Positions 1 through 11,361 of a stretch of DNA of 64,000 nucleotides are shown here, piece by piece. Within the stretch, counting starts at the first letter, position 1. Each line of letters begins with the position of its first letter. The notes under the pieces are model-generated. The model ran no database searches. It saw nothing but the letters and a program-made list of their open reading frames with translations, and was not told the DNA's origin. The position numbers were made by a program, and so were the translations under genes. This DNA comes from Pestalotiopsis fici W106-1. Lineage: Eukaryota > Ascomycota > Sordariomycetes > Amphisphaeriales > Sporocadaceae. The DNA lies in contig NW_006917093.1 of the NCBI RefSeq assembly GCF_000516985.1, positions 992,001 to 1,056,000 of the forward strand. The letters run 5' to 3'.

Positions 1-231
1 TTCCGTAGGTGGCCGTGGCGGTGCGGCATCATGCTCATCTGCCAATTCTCGGCCCAGCTTCAAGATTTGCTTGGACGCCTTTGCATCAATGAAGGCTTCG
101 GCGTCCTCATCGCCACCCTTGCCCTGGCGCTTGGGTGCCTTGTTCTTGAGAATGCCGGTCGCGAGCAGGTCATCCGCGAGGGGATTGTGGCGCCGACCCT
201 GCGAGGCCTTGGGAGTCGTCGCCTTGGGCAT
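1..231 (-). CDS. ENP1: Bystin/Enp1-like ribosome biogenesis factor, N-terminal fragment
   Basis: The minus strand opens with ATG at 231 and stays open to the window edge, so only the first 77 residues are present. The peptide begins MPKATTPKASQGRRHNPLAD and continues with a Lys-rich stretch, then an acidic 'GDEDAEAFIDAKAS' segment. This layout, including 'RRHNPLADDLLATGILK' and the 'DAKASKQIL' motif, is what I recall for the N terminus of fungal bystin. Bystin (Enp1) is a nucleolar protein needed for 18S rRNA processing and 40S subunit export. Assignment rests only on the N terminus; the conserved bystin domain lies outside the window. It is divergent from HGH1, with about 520 bp of shared upstream DNA. 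Confidence 0.72.
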   Translation of the reverse strand, partial: MPKATTPKASQGRRHNPLADDLLATGILKNKAPKRQGKGGDEDAEAFIDAKASKQILKLGRELADEHDAAPPRPPTE

Positions 232-752
232 CTTGTTGGCGTTGGAAACGAGGTGAGTGATGCGCGACGTTTTCTATATATCGTTTCTTGGCTGGGTATG
301 GAAAACGGGCAAATATGCTCCCCGAAATGTCAATTGGCCTGGGTTCACCCAAGAAAGGACATGGGCTGATTTATGATTCGGTTGGCGGTCACTCGGAAAA
401 TTGCCCAAGGGAAAAATAGTAGTGAAAGCGGGACACTTTTTTTGTGATAAGCCGGCTAATCGATAAGATACAGATCCAATCCGCACGACCTGTGGCTTAT
501 CTGATTTATCGCTTCCAGCACGACAGGTACGTACCTGCCGCCTATCAAGGAATTGACCCCTCCATTCACTGCACAACGCACCAGCCAACAGCCCACCAAA
601 CCCACCTGTTTTGCCCTGCGATCAAGCATTATGACGATTGCCCCGCCATAAACTTTTTTTTATGCTTCGAAGATCTCTAAGACGTTCTGTAGTGTGACTC
701 GAACCAAAGTAATTTCCCAAAGCTTTTCCCAACGCGCATTCTCGACTCCAAA
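232..752. other. Intergenic, divergent promoter region bystin/HGH1
   Basis: 521 bp between the start codons of two divergently transcribed genes. I see no coding frame of note. It contains short pyrimidine-rich tracts and a TTTTTTTT run near 655, and presumably holds both core promoters. Confidence 0.6.
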
Positions 753-2028
753 ATGCCTACAGAACTCGAAGAGGTATTATATCTCTTTGCCTGCCCTGTC
801 TATGTCTACTTGGCCAACTAACTAGATTCCAGCTCGTCGGCTTCATTGCCAATCCAAACCCACAGATCAGGCTGCTGGCCACTGAGAATCTAGTGCCGTA
901 TTCAACTTCGCAGCCCAGCATCTTCAAGGTTGACAACTCTCAGCCTGTCAAGAACTTGAAGCTCTTGGTCAAAGACCATCCTGTATGTGTCGCAGAAAAC
1001 TGGAACCAGTACAGATGCACAAGGCTAAAACCCAATATAGAAAATCGCCGAGCATGTCATAACGATACTTATCAACCTCTCAGCAGATCGCGAGGTGCTC
1101 GAGTCTCTGGCTACAGATGACCAGTTTCTCACCACCATACTGGGCTTCATCACGGTCAGTGCAGGATTCCACCATGGGCTCTTACGAAATAAAAGTAACT
1201 CACACAACATAGAACCCCAAGGAGCCCAACGCAAACTTGTTGTCTATGCTGCTGGCAAACCTTGCTAAATTTGACGGCTTCAAATCCGTTCTGCAAAAGA
1301 AGTTGCCAGCGCCCACAGAGCTCGGATCCAACGATCTCGTGTTGAACCAACTTCTGGATCTGTTTGTCAAGGGCGCTGAGGGTACCTACAACAAGGAGGC
1401 TGACTTTGATCACCTGTCGTACCTGTTTGCCGACTTGACAAAACATGCCGAGATTCGTCACCACTTTCTTCAGAAGCAAGAGTATGACGGAGTTATCCCT
1501 CTCAGCAAGTTGAAGGTCTTCACAGAGCACAAGTCAGACGTGCGGCGGAAAGGTGTTGCCTCGACCATCAAGAACGTTGCCTTTGAGGTGTCGGCCCACC
1601 CCAGTTTCATGGATGAAGATGAGCTCAATCTTTTGCCATACATCATCTTACCAATCATTGGAAACGAGGAGTATGATCTAGACGAGTCCATGGCTATGCT
1701 GCCAGATTTGCAGCTGCTGCCACCGGACAAAGCACGCGACTCGGATCCAAACATCATTCAGACACATGTGGAGACATTGATGTTGTTGTCTTCAACCAGA
1801 GAAGGTCGAGACCGTCTCCGAGAGGTCAAGGTCTACCCGATTATTCGCGAAACACACTCGAGAGTCAGTGATGATGATGTCAAAGACGCCTGCGAACGGC
1901 TGGTCAATGTTTTGATGCGTGACGAGGAGGGAGAAGAAAGCGGTCCACGTATCGAAGAAATTGCCCAAGAAAACGTGGCAATTCCTATCGAAGATGATGA
2001 CGACGACGATGAGATTGTCGAAGTCTGA
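753..2028 (+). CDS. HGH1: HGH1-family protein (eEF2 folding co-chaperone)
   Basis: Four exons: 753-773, 833-982, 1041-1154 and 1213-2028, giving 366 residues. Introns are 50-60 nt with gtatta, gtatgt and gtcagt donors and TAG/CAG acceptors, and all phases agree. The product starts MPTELEELVGFIANPNPQIR and is an ARM/HEAT-like repeat protein of the DUF383/DUF384 type: 'LLATENLVPYS', 'VITILINLSADREVLESLA', then 'LLSMLLANLAKFDGF'. It ends in an acidic tail (DDDDDDEIVEV). The yeast family member Hgh1 assists folding of translation elongation factor 2 in the cytosol. Length is close to the yeast protein. Confidence in the family is good; the eEF2 role is transferred from yeast. Confidence 0.82.
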
Positions 2029-4293
2029 AGACCAGACATGAAAACCAGTGAATCTAGAAGCTGGATGACTTTCCGGCTGGAGCATCCCGCCGCCGTCTTC
2101 TGTCGATCGGCCCTAGCTGCATTCCTCAGGATACCGACGGGCTGGCTCGGCGGATCCGTGGTAACCTCAGCTACGGTTATACATCCAATGGGAAGAGTAC
2201 CAGCTACGAGGCATCTGCAGGTTGGTCGGCTCAGCTGATGGATCCTTTCCAGAGTAGTCCGAGCGGTCCGCATGACTCGACCTGAAAAGTTCTAACGGCC
2301 GACACTGGTTCGACGAATACGATCCAAGAATGGCAATATCGATTACGACAGTCAAGCGAGTATCTTGAGCATGCCGACTGATTTTCAACCAAGTCTTTAC
2401 TATACTGGCCAGAGTTGCGGAATGCGCTCCGAGACGCCAACTTTTTGCATAGACATCGAGGCAATGAGACGAAGTTCTATCTGAGGTTCGAAAGGTGAAA
2501 TGATGATGACTCGAACGTGGCGATACACATTTAGGGTCGACACTATAGTATCAGCCGTATTCTGCTCTAGTGGCCGCGGCTGGGACGCAACCGAGACCCG
2601 CAGCCGACATGCTGACAACCCTCGCTCAATATCAGGCTGAGCGCGTGTAGTAACACTCGCCTGTGATTGGCTCATGATCAAGTCTGGAATCTCGAGAGCT
2701 TTTTGAACGATTCTGCGTTTTTAGACCTGCCAAGACTTCTCATGCCTCTTTTCGCCGAGATTGCGTGAGGAGGCTTCGTCGTTATCACCCCTGCTTCAAT
2801 ATTTCAATTATTCTCTATTCGCCAAGCAGACACATGTGCGTTCCCGTCTGGGAACGTCTTGGAACCCGTCTTGGAAATGCTTGTCTCAAGCCTCAAAGCG
2901 ACACAGACCAGAGTTCACGACTGCGTCACGCGACAGAGAATAGGAATAAGTTTTATTTCAGATTCAGACAAGGTGTCGATTGTGTAGTTGCAGTTGTCGG
3001 ATGGTGAGACGAAATGCGCCGGTGTCCGGGTTGCGCGTTTATTCACGAGATCCGTATTCGCTTCTATTAACATCATACATAATGATTTTACGGAATACTG
3101 GCGCATGAATTTTGCGGTCCTCGGTCACGATTTTGAGAAATCCAACGTGAAAGTGCTGCAGGGATCTGAAAGACAATCTAACGCTAAACTGGAGCCCGGG
3201 GTACACTAACCCAAAACGTCTTGGGCTCCAACGGGATCCAGAACGAATGGCGAGCTTATTTCAAGTCCACGTTTTCTGTTCTCTTCTCTGATTGGCCAGA
3301 TGGGACTATAACGATGGACGACGATGTTGAGGACAAGACACCATCGCCAAGGCATCCCACTAGAACACGTTCTCGCCAAGGCCTAGCCATGACACCCCAA
3401 TAGTGGAATCTTCCGCGCGTTGGGATGGCTGTAAACAGCAGAGTGGATTCCGTTTTCCAACTGCTTGGGATGCGAGAAGTCAGTAGTCTCAGGACACCAC
3501 GTCTTTAGCTTTCGAGCCGGCCGCAGCCATACTGACTTTGGGTTGAGCAACTGGAGGGACTGGGAAAAGCTTACGACTCATTATGCCGAAATAAGCAATA
3601 GACAGAGCTTCCCAACCAGGAAGTGGCCAAAGGTGGCTTGCATGTCCATTGCAAAAATCGGCAGGCAGACAGGCAGACCCTTTGAAACCTTCTTTCTCAT
3701 CAGCCGTAGCTCTTGAGGGTGTCCAATGAGGCGCCGAATCCCGATATGTTGACCGATCAGTGGAGTATTTCTCAGCAAGGAAGCGAGCCTTCAAGGGACG
3801 CACGCGCGGCACCGATTCGCAGACAGGCCTTGATCCTTTCATTCGGGACAGTCGAAAACTTGCCAATTGGAGCAGCCGACATTCACTAATAGAAGTTCCA
3901 CTTGGGTATTGGAGGGTGGGCTGATCCAATGCGGCCCTGCGGTTGCGCCGCTGACCTGTAGGCTGTCGTCGCCTGGAGCTTCTGAAAAAAAAATTGAATA
4001 GTCATAGTAATTCCGTTGAACTAGCTGCTACCTTGTCGTTATGGAAGGGGGAAAATAAGTTGCTCACCCTTGCAGTCCTCTTGCGCCAGCCATAAAGAGG
4101 TCACTTCCCGTCTTGTTTGGCCAAGGTTTTCTTTTCGTTCTCTGTGTTGCACCATTCCATCTTGGCGAAAGGGATTTCCCCGTCGACTTCGACCTATTCA
4201 TTCGTTGACACAGCTGCCCGGCCCGAAACCAAGACCTCTTCACTCGGAAAGATACTCTGACTGCGTTGAAGCCGGACGGACACAGAATCAACA
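2029..4293. other. 2.3-kb intergenic region upstream of the phosphate permease
   Basis: No supported gene. Frames longer than 100 codons here lack an ATG start and recognisable motifs. The last 300 bp are pyrimidine-rich, as expected of a leader. I looked for a CACGTG phosphate-regulator box close to the permease and found none. Confidence 0.5.
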
Positions 4294-6262
4294 ATGTCTT
4301 CCCAACCTGGAGCCGCGCCTGCGGCCGTCTCGAAGACTTCTGGAGGCAATGCTGCCTACCACAACTTCCACAATGACTTTATTCACGTTCAGGACCCCAA
4401 CGAGCGTCGCCGTCTCGCTCTTGCCGAGATTGACAAGGCTCCCTTTGGCTGGTACCATGTCCGGTATGATTTTCCCAACTCGTCCTTGGTTTGAGACAGC
4501 CCGAATGCTGACTACCCTTCACAGTGCTGTCATTGTTGCCGGTATTGGTTTCTTCACTGATTCCTACGATATCTTCGCCGTCTCCCTCTTGACTACTATG
4601 CTGGGCATAGTCTACTACCCCAGCGCTGGTAAACTCCCAACCAGCTCCGACAGTGCGATCAAGCTCTCTACTTCGGCCGGTACCGTCATTGGTCAGCTGC
4701 TTTTCGGATGGCTGGCCGACAGGTTGGGCCGTAAGAAGATGTACGGTATTGAGTTGATCATTATCATCTTTGCGACTTTTGGCCAGGCCCTTGCCTCCGA
4801 CTCTCCCTCGATGAACATTGTCGGTCTCATCATTTTCTGGCGTGTGCTGATGGGTGTCGGTATTGGTGGTGACTACCCGCTGTCCAGTATCATTACATCC
4901 GAGTTCGCGACCACCAAGTGGCGTGGTGCGATGATGGCTGCCGTCTTTGCCATGCAGGGTATCGGCCAGCTCGTCTGCGCCCTGGTCATGCTGTTCATTA
5001 CCCTCGGCTTCAAGGAAGCTCTCTTGCAGTCTACCAGCACAACCACCTGCGACGCCTGGTGCGCTGTCGCTGTTGACAAGATGTGGAGAACACTCATTGG
5101 TTTCGGTGCTGTTCCCGCTTGCATCGCGCTCTACTACCGTCTTACCATCCCCGAGACTCCTGTAAGTTATGAAACTCTCCGTAGCGGAGATCCCAATACT
5201 GACTTATTCGCCAGCGCTACACCTTTGATGTTGGCCGAGATGTCGAGAAGGCCAGTGACGATGTCAAGGCCTACATGGCCGGCAAGCACGAGGGTCACCC
5301 CGATGAGGTTGCCCGTATCCAGGCTCGTGAGGCTGCTCAGGAGCAAATGCAAATCCCCAAGGCTAGCTGGGGTGATTTCTGCCGCCACTACGCCATTCCC
5401 AAGAATGGTCTGTTGCTGCTCGGTACCGCTGGATCTTGGTTCATGCTGGACGTTGCTTGTAAGTTTTCGTTGACATGTATCACCCAGAGATCTGGAACTG
5501 ACCACAGAATACCTAGACTATGGTCTTTCGCTCAACAACGCTACCATCTTGGGTGTCATTGGCTACTCTACTAAGGGCGTAACAAGCACCTACCAGTATC
5601 TCTACAACACCGCCGTCGGTAACCTGATTATTGTTCTTGCAGGTGCTGTGCCTGGCTACTGGTATGTGATATCTCGCCCAATGCTATTATAAAAACCTTA
5701 TTTTCTGACAAATCTATGTTGCAGGGTCTCTGTTGCTACCATTGATACTCTCGGCCGCAAGACGATCCAGCTGATGGGTTTCATCATTCTTACCATCCTG
5801 TTCTGCGTCATGGGCTTCGCCTACAACTACATCTCAGTGCACTCCCAGAACGGCCTGCTCGCCATCTACGTCCTGGCGCAGTTCTTCTTCAACTTTGGTC
5901 CCAACACCACGACTTTCGTTGTCCCCGGTGAAGTCTTCCCTACGCGATACCGTTCTACTTCGCACGGTATTTCAGCCGCCTCCGGCAAGATTGGCTCCAT
6001 CATTGGCCAGGGCGCTATTGCCACCCTTCGCACCCGTGGCGCCCCCGCCGGTTCGAGTGATGCCCCCTGGATGGACCACGTCCTTGAGATCTACGCCCTC
6101 TTCATGCTGCTCGGTGTCTTCACTACCTTCTTTATCCCCGAGACCAAGCGCAAGACCCTCGAGGAGCTTTGCGGCGAAGACCAACCTGCTCCTGCGTCTG
6201 CCCACTCTGAGGGTACCGGCAGCGGTGTCCTGGAGACCAAGCCCGAGGGCGTTGCTCACTAA
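4294..6262 (+). CDS. PHO84-type inorganic phosphate transporter (MFS, phosphate:H+ symporter)
   Basis: Five exons: 4294-4463, 4525-5161, 5215-5458, 5517-5661 and 5725-6262, 577 residues. The intron before 5517 must use the TAG at 5515-5516; the earlier CAG would give an immediate stop, whereas this one restores 'LDVAYYGLSLNNATILG'. Visible family marks: 'VIVAGIGFFTDSYDIFAV' in TM1, MFS motif A 'GWLADRLGRKKMYG', the phosphate-porter signature 'GVGIGGDYPLSSIITSEFA', and 'FGPNTTTFVVPGEVFPTRYR' in the C half. The charged central loop (residues about 285-340) and the hydrophilic tail are cytosolic. It should import phosphate at the plasma membrane. Whether it is the high-affinity form cannot be told. 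Confidence 0.9.
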
Positions 6263-6609
6263 GCTGGGAAACACTAACAAAAGAAAACATGGGGTGGGAT
6301 TGCACATATGATCCAATGTAGAGCTAGACCTTTTTTCTGATCTTTTTCTCTCTCTTGTAAACATGGCAAGCGTGGTGATTGGCAGTTTGTAGTGGCAAGT
6401 CAAGGCACGTAATCATGTTTCATTTTCGCGATAGATATACCCCAATAATTTGATTCAACAACTTTTGCGAATTATTATACTATAGACATGACTGAATGCT
6501 GGATGTGACGTGACAGCTGACTGCTTTTTTGCTCCAAAACCTATGACTGGTGTCCCTATCGATAATCGACCTGTGTAATAGACCAGGACACGCTCATGGG
6601 ACTTTTCGG
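6263..6609. other. Convergent intergenic region
   Basis: 347 bp between the stop codons of the phosphate permease and the minus-strand DUF427 gene; 3' ends only, nothing else seen. Confidence 0.5.
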
Positions 6610-7242
6610 TTATTCTTCCGACGTGATATCTACCTTGGTCTTGTCTGTACTCATGTTGGCAAAACTTGATTCGACAGAACACTGGAAAATGGTGCTTTGT
6701 GTGTAACTTACAAAAGGCAACATAATCCTTGATATGGTTTGCCTTTTCCTTGGTATCAGGATAGTACCAAGCGGCGTTCTCGAGTTCCTTGTCTGTTAAG
6801 ACGGTTAGTAAACTAGAAGGGTGAGTTTTGAATTCAATCCGCTGAGTGTAATAGTTTTTCACTGCCAGTCTGTTCCTTTGGATTGGCTCGATTTTTGATG
6901 ATTTTGAGAGATTGCATTTCATCTTCCACCGGCGGGCCCCGGAGCCGAAGAGATCCGGGGTACCCGGAAATCCCGGGGAATTAGTGCGAGGAAGTGCACA
7001 TGGCTTCCACCCCCATTATTACACACCACTATTGCTACTACTTGTGGCTTACCTCCGACCTTGAGCGTGTAGTAACTGGCGTCGCCCTTCCACGGGCAGT
7101 GGGTCGTGTGGCTAGTCTTGGTAAAGAACTCGGACTTGATGGCCGAGGGCGGGAAGTAAACGTTTCCCTCAACCACTTCATAGGCCGAGGCGTCGGCCAC
7201 AATGGTGCCATTGACCGATGCTTTAGCGTGACCGGAAGGCAT
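6610..7242 (-). CDS. DUF427 domain protein, small
   Basis: Minus-strand exons 7242-7053, 6792-6712 and 6644-6610 encode 101 residues. Phases match only with these splice sites: 'SYYTLKVG' joins 'DKELENAAWYYPDTKEKA', and 'YVAF' joins 'YKTKVDITSEE' before the stop. The product starts MPSGHAKASVNGTIVADAS and carries the DUF427 hallmarks: 'FTKTSHTTHCPWKGDASYY' in the middle and 'AAWYYPDTKEKANHIKDYVAFY' near the end. DUF427 proteins are small single-domain proteins common in bacteria and fungi, without an established reaction. Intron 1 (7052-6793) is long for this locus at 260 nt and holds a GC-rich inverted repeat. The gene is divergent from the L-lactate dehydrogenase. Confidence 0.85.
6937..6960. 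repeat. GC-rich inverted repeat inside DUF427 intron 1
   Basis: Arms CCCCGGA (6937-6943) and TCCGGGG (6954-6960) are perfectly complementary across a 10-nt loop, followed at once by another CCCGG-rich stretch to about 6978. This patch is clearly more GC-rich than the intron around it. Confidence 0.55.
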
Positions 7243-8410
7243 GGCGATTACTTTCTGAAACGGAGGGAGACTTGTTGAGATGATTGGAATTGTTTGTCTA
7301 TAGTAAAGGAATAAGAGGGTCCCTGGGGAGATGATGATAATGTGTAAAGAGGTGGTTTGTAGTCTCACGACGATCAAGAATATATAAGCAAGAGGGGCAG
7401 GAAGAGGATTTGTAAGACTGGCGTCTCGTGCAAGATGATGACTTTGTGCTGCGGGGTTGGCGTTGCAGATGGATGCAGCGCTTGAACTATAATACTTTGA
7501 TCAAACTTCCCACCCAATGTTGTAAATATCTATTTTTGGTTACAGAGTATCCAAGTCCTCCATGTGAAGAAACATGCTTGAATTGACCATGAGGCAATAT
7601 ACATGGGCATATTGTGTACTTGGTCACGTGGGCGTATAAGACGTACTTTATGTAAAGAACCTTGTTGGCGACTTCAGGGGAATTGCTTGTGAGCACCATG
7701 TAATCAGTTTAGGGTGTACAAGCATGCACCAGGCAAAGGAACATAAGTGGTTGAACCTCGTCGCAAGTCAAGAATTCAATGAGTCTGAGTGGCCGGATGG
7801 CATGCCGCCGTCGCAGATCAGTCTATATTGTCTGTTAAAGTTGCCGCCTTCAACTGTTCAGCACGGGAAGACATCCGATGGTGATTTGGAATGCCGGGTG
7901 TGACGAGTCTGGTTCCAATGGTTGTCTGTACTCTGTACACTTGCTGGTCTCGCACACGGTGGGAATCCGCACTTCGGCCAATGCTGGACCACAGTACAGA
8001 AATCCCGAGGCCATGATTCATCAAAAGTGATAGCCACTAGCCTTATCCGCCTTCCTTCAGACCGAGATCCCGAGTTTTGTCCCCACTCATCCCCAAACTT
8101 CCCCACAAGAGGTGGGCGGTGGTCGGCCATTTGCCATCACGACAAGGACCGCGTCGGCGCATTTGGACATTATTTTAGGGAGACTAGATAACTGCCGCTT
8201 CGTAAATAGTTTCTTCACTTGGGGGAGTGGCCAATACTTGTTTCTTGTCGTGCTGTGACCTCCCTGTATTTTCTCACAACTCTCTCCTTCCCCCATCTTT
8301 CACCCACTCTATACTCGTCGACACGAACCTTGCTATACTTTAGCCTGTCTTTGCACAATATTGGATAACGGAATTGAAAGAATCACGAATATAATCTCTT
8401 TTTTTTCAAG
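7243..8410. other. Divergent intergenic region DUF427/L-lactate dehydrogenase
   Basis: 1.17 kb with no supported coding frame. The 130 bp before 8411 are pyrimidine-rich with a T run just ahead of the ATG, as in fungal leaders. Confidence 0.5.
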
Positions 8411-10125
8411 ATGACGCTCTCCGGTGTCGAGGTCTCCAAACACGACAACAAAGAATCGTGCTGGGTCATTATACATGTAAGGAATGTCCCCTGCGAGCCA
8501 TCCAGCGCAATCAACTGACGGCGACGCAGGGCAAAGCCTATGATGTGACAGAGTTTCTCCCGGGTACGTTTGGGCATGATCATGCGCCCAAGATTGTGCC
8601 CGTGGCTAATTAGGAATCGCAGAGCACCCGGGTGGAATGAAAATCATACTCAAGTATGCTGTAAGTCGCAATGTCTGTATACTTTCCCTCGCATGTCAGG
8701 CGATTGACCAGTCCGCAATACAGGGCAAAGATGCGACCGAGGAGTTCGACCCTATTCACCCCCCAGACACATTGGACAAGTACCTCGACAAGTCGAAACA
8801 CCTCGGGGTGGTGGATATGAGCACCGTCGCCAAAGTCGAGAAGGAAGCTGACCCAGCCGAGGAAGAGCGTCAGCAAAGGATCAAAGACAAGCCTCTGTTG
8901 GACCAATGTTACAATCTTCTTGATTTCGAGTCCGTGGCCAAGCAGACTATGAAGAAGGGCGCCTGGGGATACTACTCCAGCGCTGCAGATGATGAAATTG
9001 TTAGTCGTGCCCGAGCTCAGCTGCTGAGCACACTCCTAATACATTTTCCAGACGCTACGAGAGAATCACGAGGCCTTCCACAGGATATGGTTCCGTCCCA
9101 AGGTCTTGGTGGATGTCAAAACGGTCGACTTTTCTACTACCATGCTGGGCACCAAGGTTGATATGCCATTCTACGTTACGGCCACAGCTCTGGGCAAACT
9201 CGGCCATCCCGAAGGCGAGGTGGTGTTGACAAAGGCTGCCAAGAAGCATAATGTGGTGCAAATGATCCCGACCCTTGCATCATGCTCATTTGACGAAATC
9301 ATGGATGCTGCCGAAGGAGATCAGGTTCAATGGCTGCAACTCTATGTCAATGCGGACCGCAAGATCACCCAGCGCATCGTTGAGCACGCCGAGAAACGGG
9401 GGTGCAAGGGCCTTTTCATCACAGTGGACGCCCCCCAGCTTGGAAGGAGAGAGAAAGATATGCGATCCAAATTCGAGGATCAGGGAACTAACGTCCAGTC
9501 CGGCCAAGCGACAGACAACAGTCAAGGTGCTGCGCGGGCAATTTCATCATTCATCGACCCGAGTCTGTCCTGGAAAGATATCGCCTGGTTCAAGTCCATC
9601 ACCAAGATGCCGATTATCCTCAAAGGCGTACAGCGTGTGGAGGATGTGCTCAAGGCGGTCGAGGTTGGAGCACAGGGTGTGGTTCTTTCCAACCATGGAG
9701 GACGTCAGCTCGATTTTGCCCGCTCTGGTGTCGAGGTTCTCGCCGAGACGATGCCAGTCCTCCGTGAACTAGGCCTGGAGAACAATATCGAGGTCTACAT
9801 TGACGGCGGAGTTCGCCGCGCAACCGACATTATCAAGGCACTCTGTCTCGGCGCCAAGGGTGTCGGCATCGGACGGCCGTTCCTGTACGCCATGTCGGCA
9901 TACGGTCTGGAAGGTGTCGATAGGGCTATGCAGCTGCTGAAGGACGAGATGGAGATGAACATGCGCCTCATTGGCTGTACAAGTATCGACCAGCTCAACC
10001 CATCACTTATCGATGTGAGAAACTTGGGCAGTCACGTCACGCCGGTACCAAGGGATAATTTGGGTCACACCGTGTATGATGCGCTTGCCACGCCTGCATT
10101 TAAACTGCCCAAAGCGAAGCTGTAG
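8411..10125 (+). CDS. Cytochrome b2-type FMN L-lactate dehydrogenase
   Basis: Exons 8411-8476, 8530-8563, 8623-8660, 8724-8999 and 9052-10125, 495 residues. The intron after 8999 uses a less usual GTTAGT donor but the phase is clean. Residues 1-85 are a cytochrome b5-like heme domain with 'EHPGG' at 34-38. The rest is an FMN-dependent alpha-hydroxy acid dehydrogenase barrel: 'WGYYSSAADDE' (active-site Tyr region), 'WLQLYV', the lysine in 'PIILKGV', and 'SNHGGRQLD' with catalytic His and substrate-binding Arg, then 'YIDGGVRRATD' and 'GIGRPFLYA' for FMN phosphate. The reaction is L-lactate to pyruvate with electrons passed via heme. Yeast Cyb2 has a long mitochondrial presequence before the heme domain; here the heme domain starts at once, so location may differ. 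Another 2-hydroxy acid substrate is possible. Confidence 0.87.
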
Positions 10126-11361
10126 GATCATGGAGTCATTAGAGCATATACCAAACACTTTCAGGAATTTTCGATAATTATGATGGGAAAGCGATACCTA
10201 CATACACCTGCTAAAGCCAGCAAGACGTGTTTTCGATTTTTGGTATATACATAAATGAAGAATACAAAAGAAAGTTGTAGATTTCGTTGGATATTGGAAA
10301 GATATCACCTAGCGCTCCTGGTGATTCAACTCTTGAACAATGTATCAGTCTGACACCACCGCCCAGATATCTGACATCAGAAAATCGATACACGCCTTAC
10401 ATAATGAGCACTGACTAGTAACTACCTACATAGATGCCTACATCCACGAGTGTTGTTGCATGTGGTAGCCTGCCGAGCTTGAGGCAAAGCGCGGTTGCCT
10501 GCCTTGAAAAATGAAAGAAGAGAACATTTAGGTTGCCTGGTCTGTGCGCCAGGCTTTTACAGTCAGAAGGTCGGCGGCCCCGATTGTAGCTGCAGCTCTC
10601 TCGCCTTCCCCTTCAACTTGCCCGCCAACAAGCCCGCGACTTTTGTTTCCAGTCCGGTCCGTCTTACGCTTTCAGGCGGAACAGATTTTCAACCTGCTTG
10701 ATAGTATCACCTGCTTCAAGAAAACGTCTACAGTATTGTACAATTTTTCTTTTTTCATAAATCTTTTCTTCCTTGGTGGGCATCGCAAGAAATACCGCCG
10801 CCCCCTCTATCTGCTGACGCTCCCGTCGTCACTTTGGATTGAGTTTCGCTGCTGCTTCCTGGTAACAATCGCGGGGTGTTTCCTGAGGCTAAGAGGTAAG
10901 GCATCAGCCAACTTCGCGGGTCCCCACCAAAAGACTGCTGTCAGTGTGAATCCAAAGGCTACCTAGTAGCCACATTCAGCCATTAAAGTCCCCTGCGCCC
11001 AGGCGCGTCATCCTAGACTACCGTCCCATCCATTCCATTTCTATCTCAACTCTCCACCCCTCAACTCAACCACGCAATCCGGACTCGCAGCAGCTGTCGT
11101 TCCCCTGCTGTGCCCGCGCAAGATATTAACCACGCCCTCGCAGACACACCGACGCAGGTCTCCGATCGCAGATTATCCGGTGGCGCTGACGCTCAGGGCA
11201 TTATTCTGCCTTTTCGAGGTCTTACCAGGTACCCAGCCGAGCACCTGCCGTGCTTGCTGGTGCGGCCAACGAACCAGACGGGGCGACATCACACAACACA
11301 TGACACGACGACCATAGACCGAACCACGACTCTCTCGAACCTCTGATATCGTAGCGACGCC
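10126..11361. other. Intergenic region and probable long cullin leader
   Basis: 1.24 kb without supported genes. From about 10980 to 11360 the plus strand is rich in C/T with repeated 'caactc' and 'ccatc' words, typical of a fungal 5' leader for the downstream cullin. Confidence 0.5.

Noticed and set aside
3489..3929. 146-codon minus-strand frame in the 2-kb gap before the phosphate permease
   Set aside because: First codon is not ATG, no domain, and the sequence reads like random translation.
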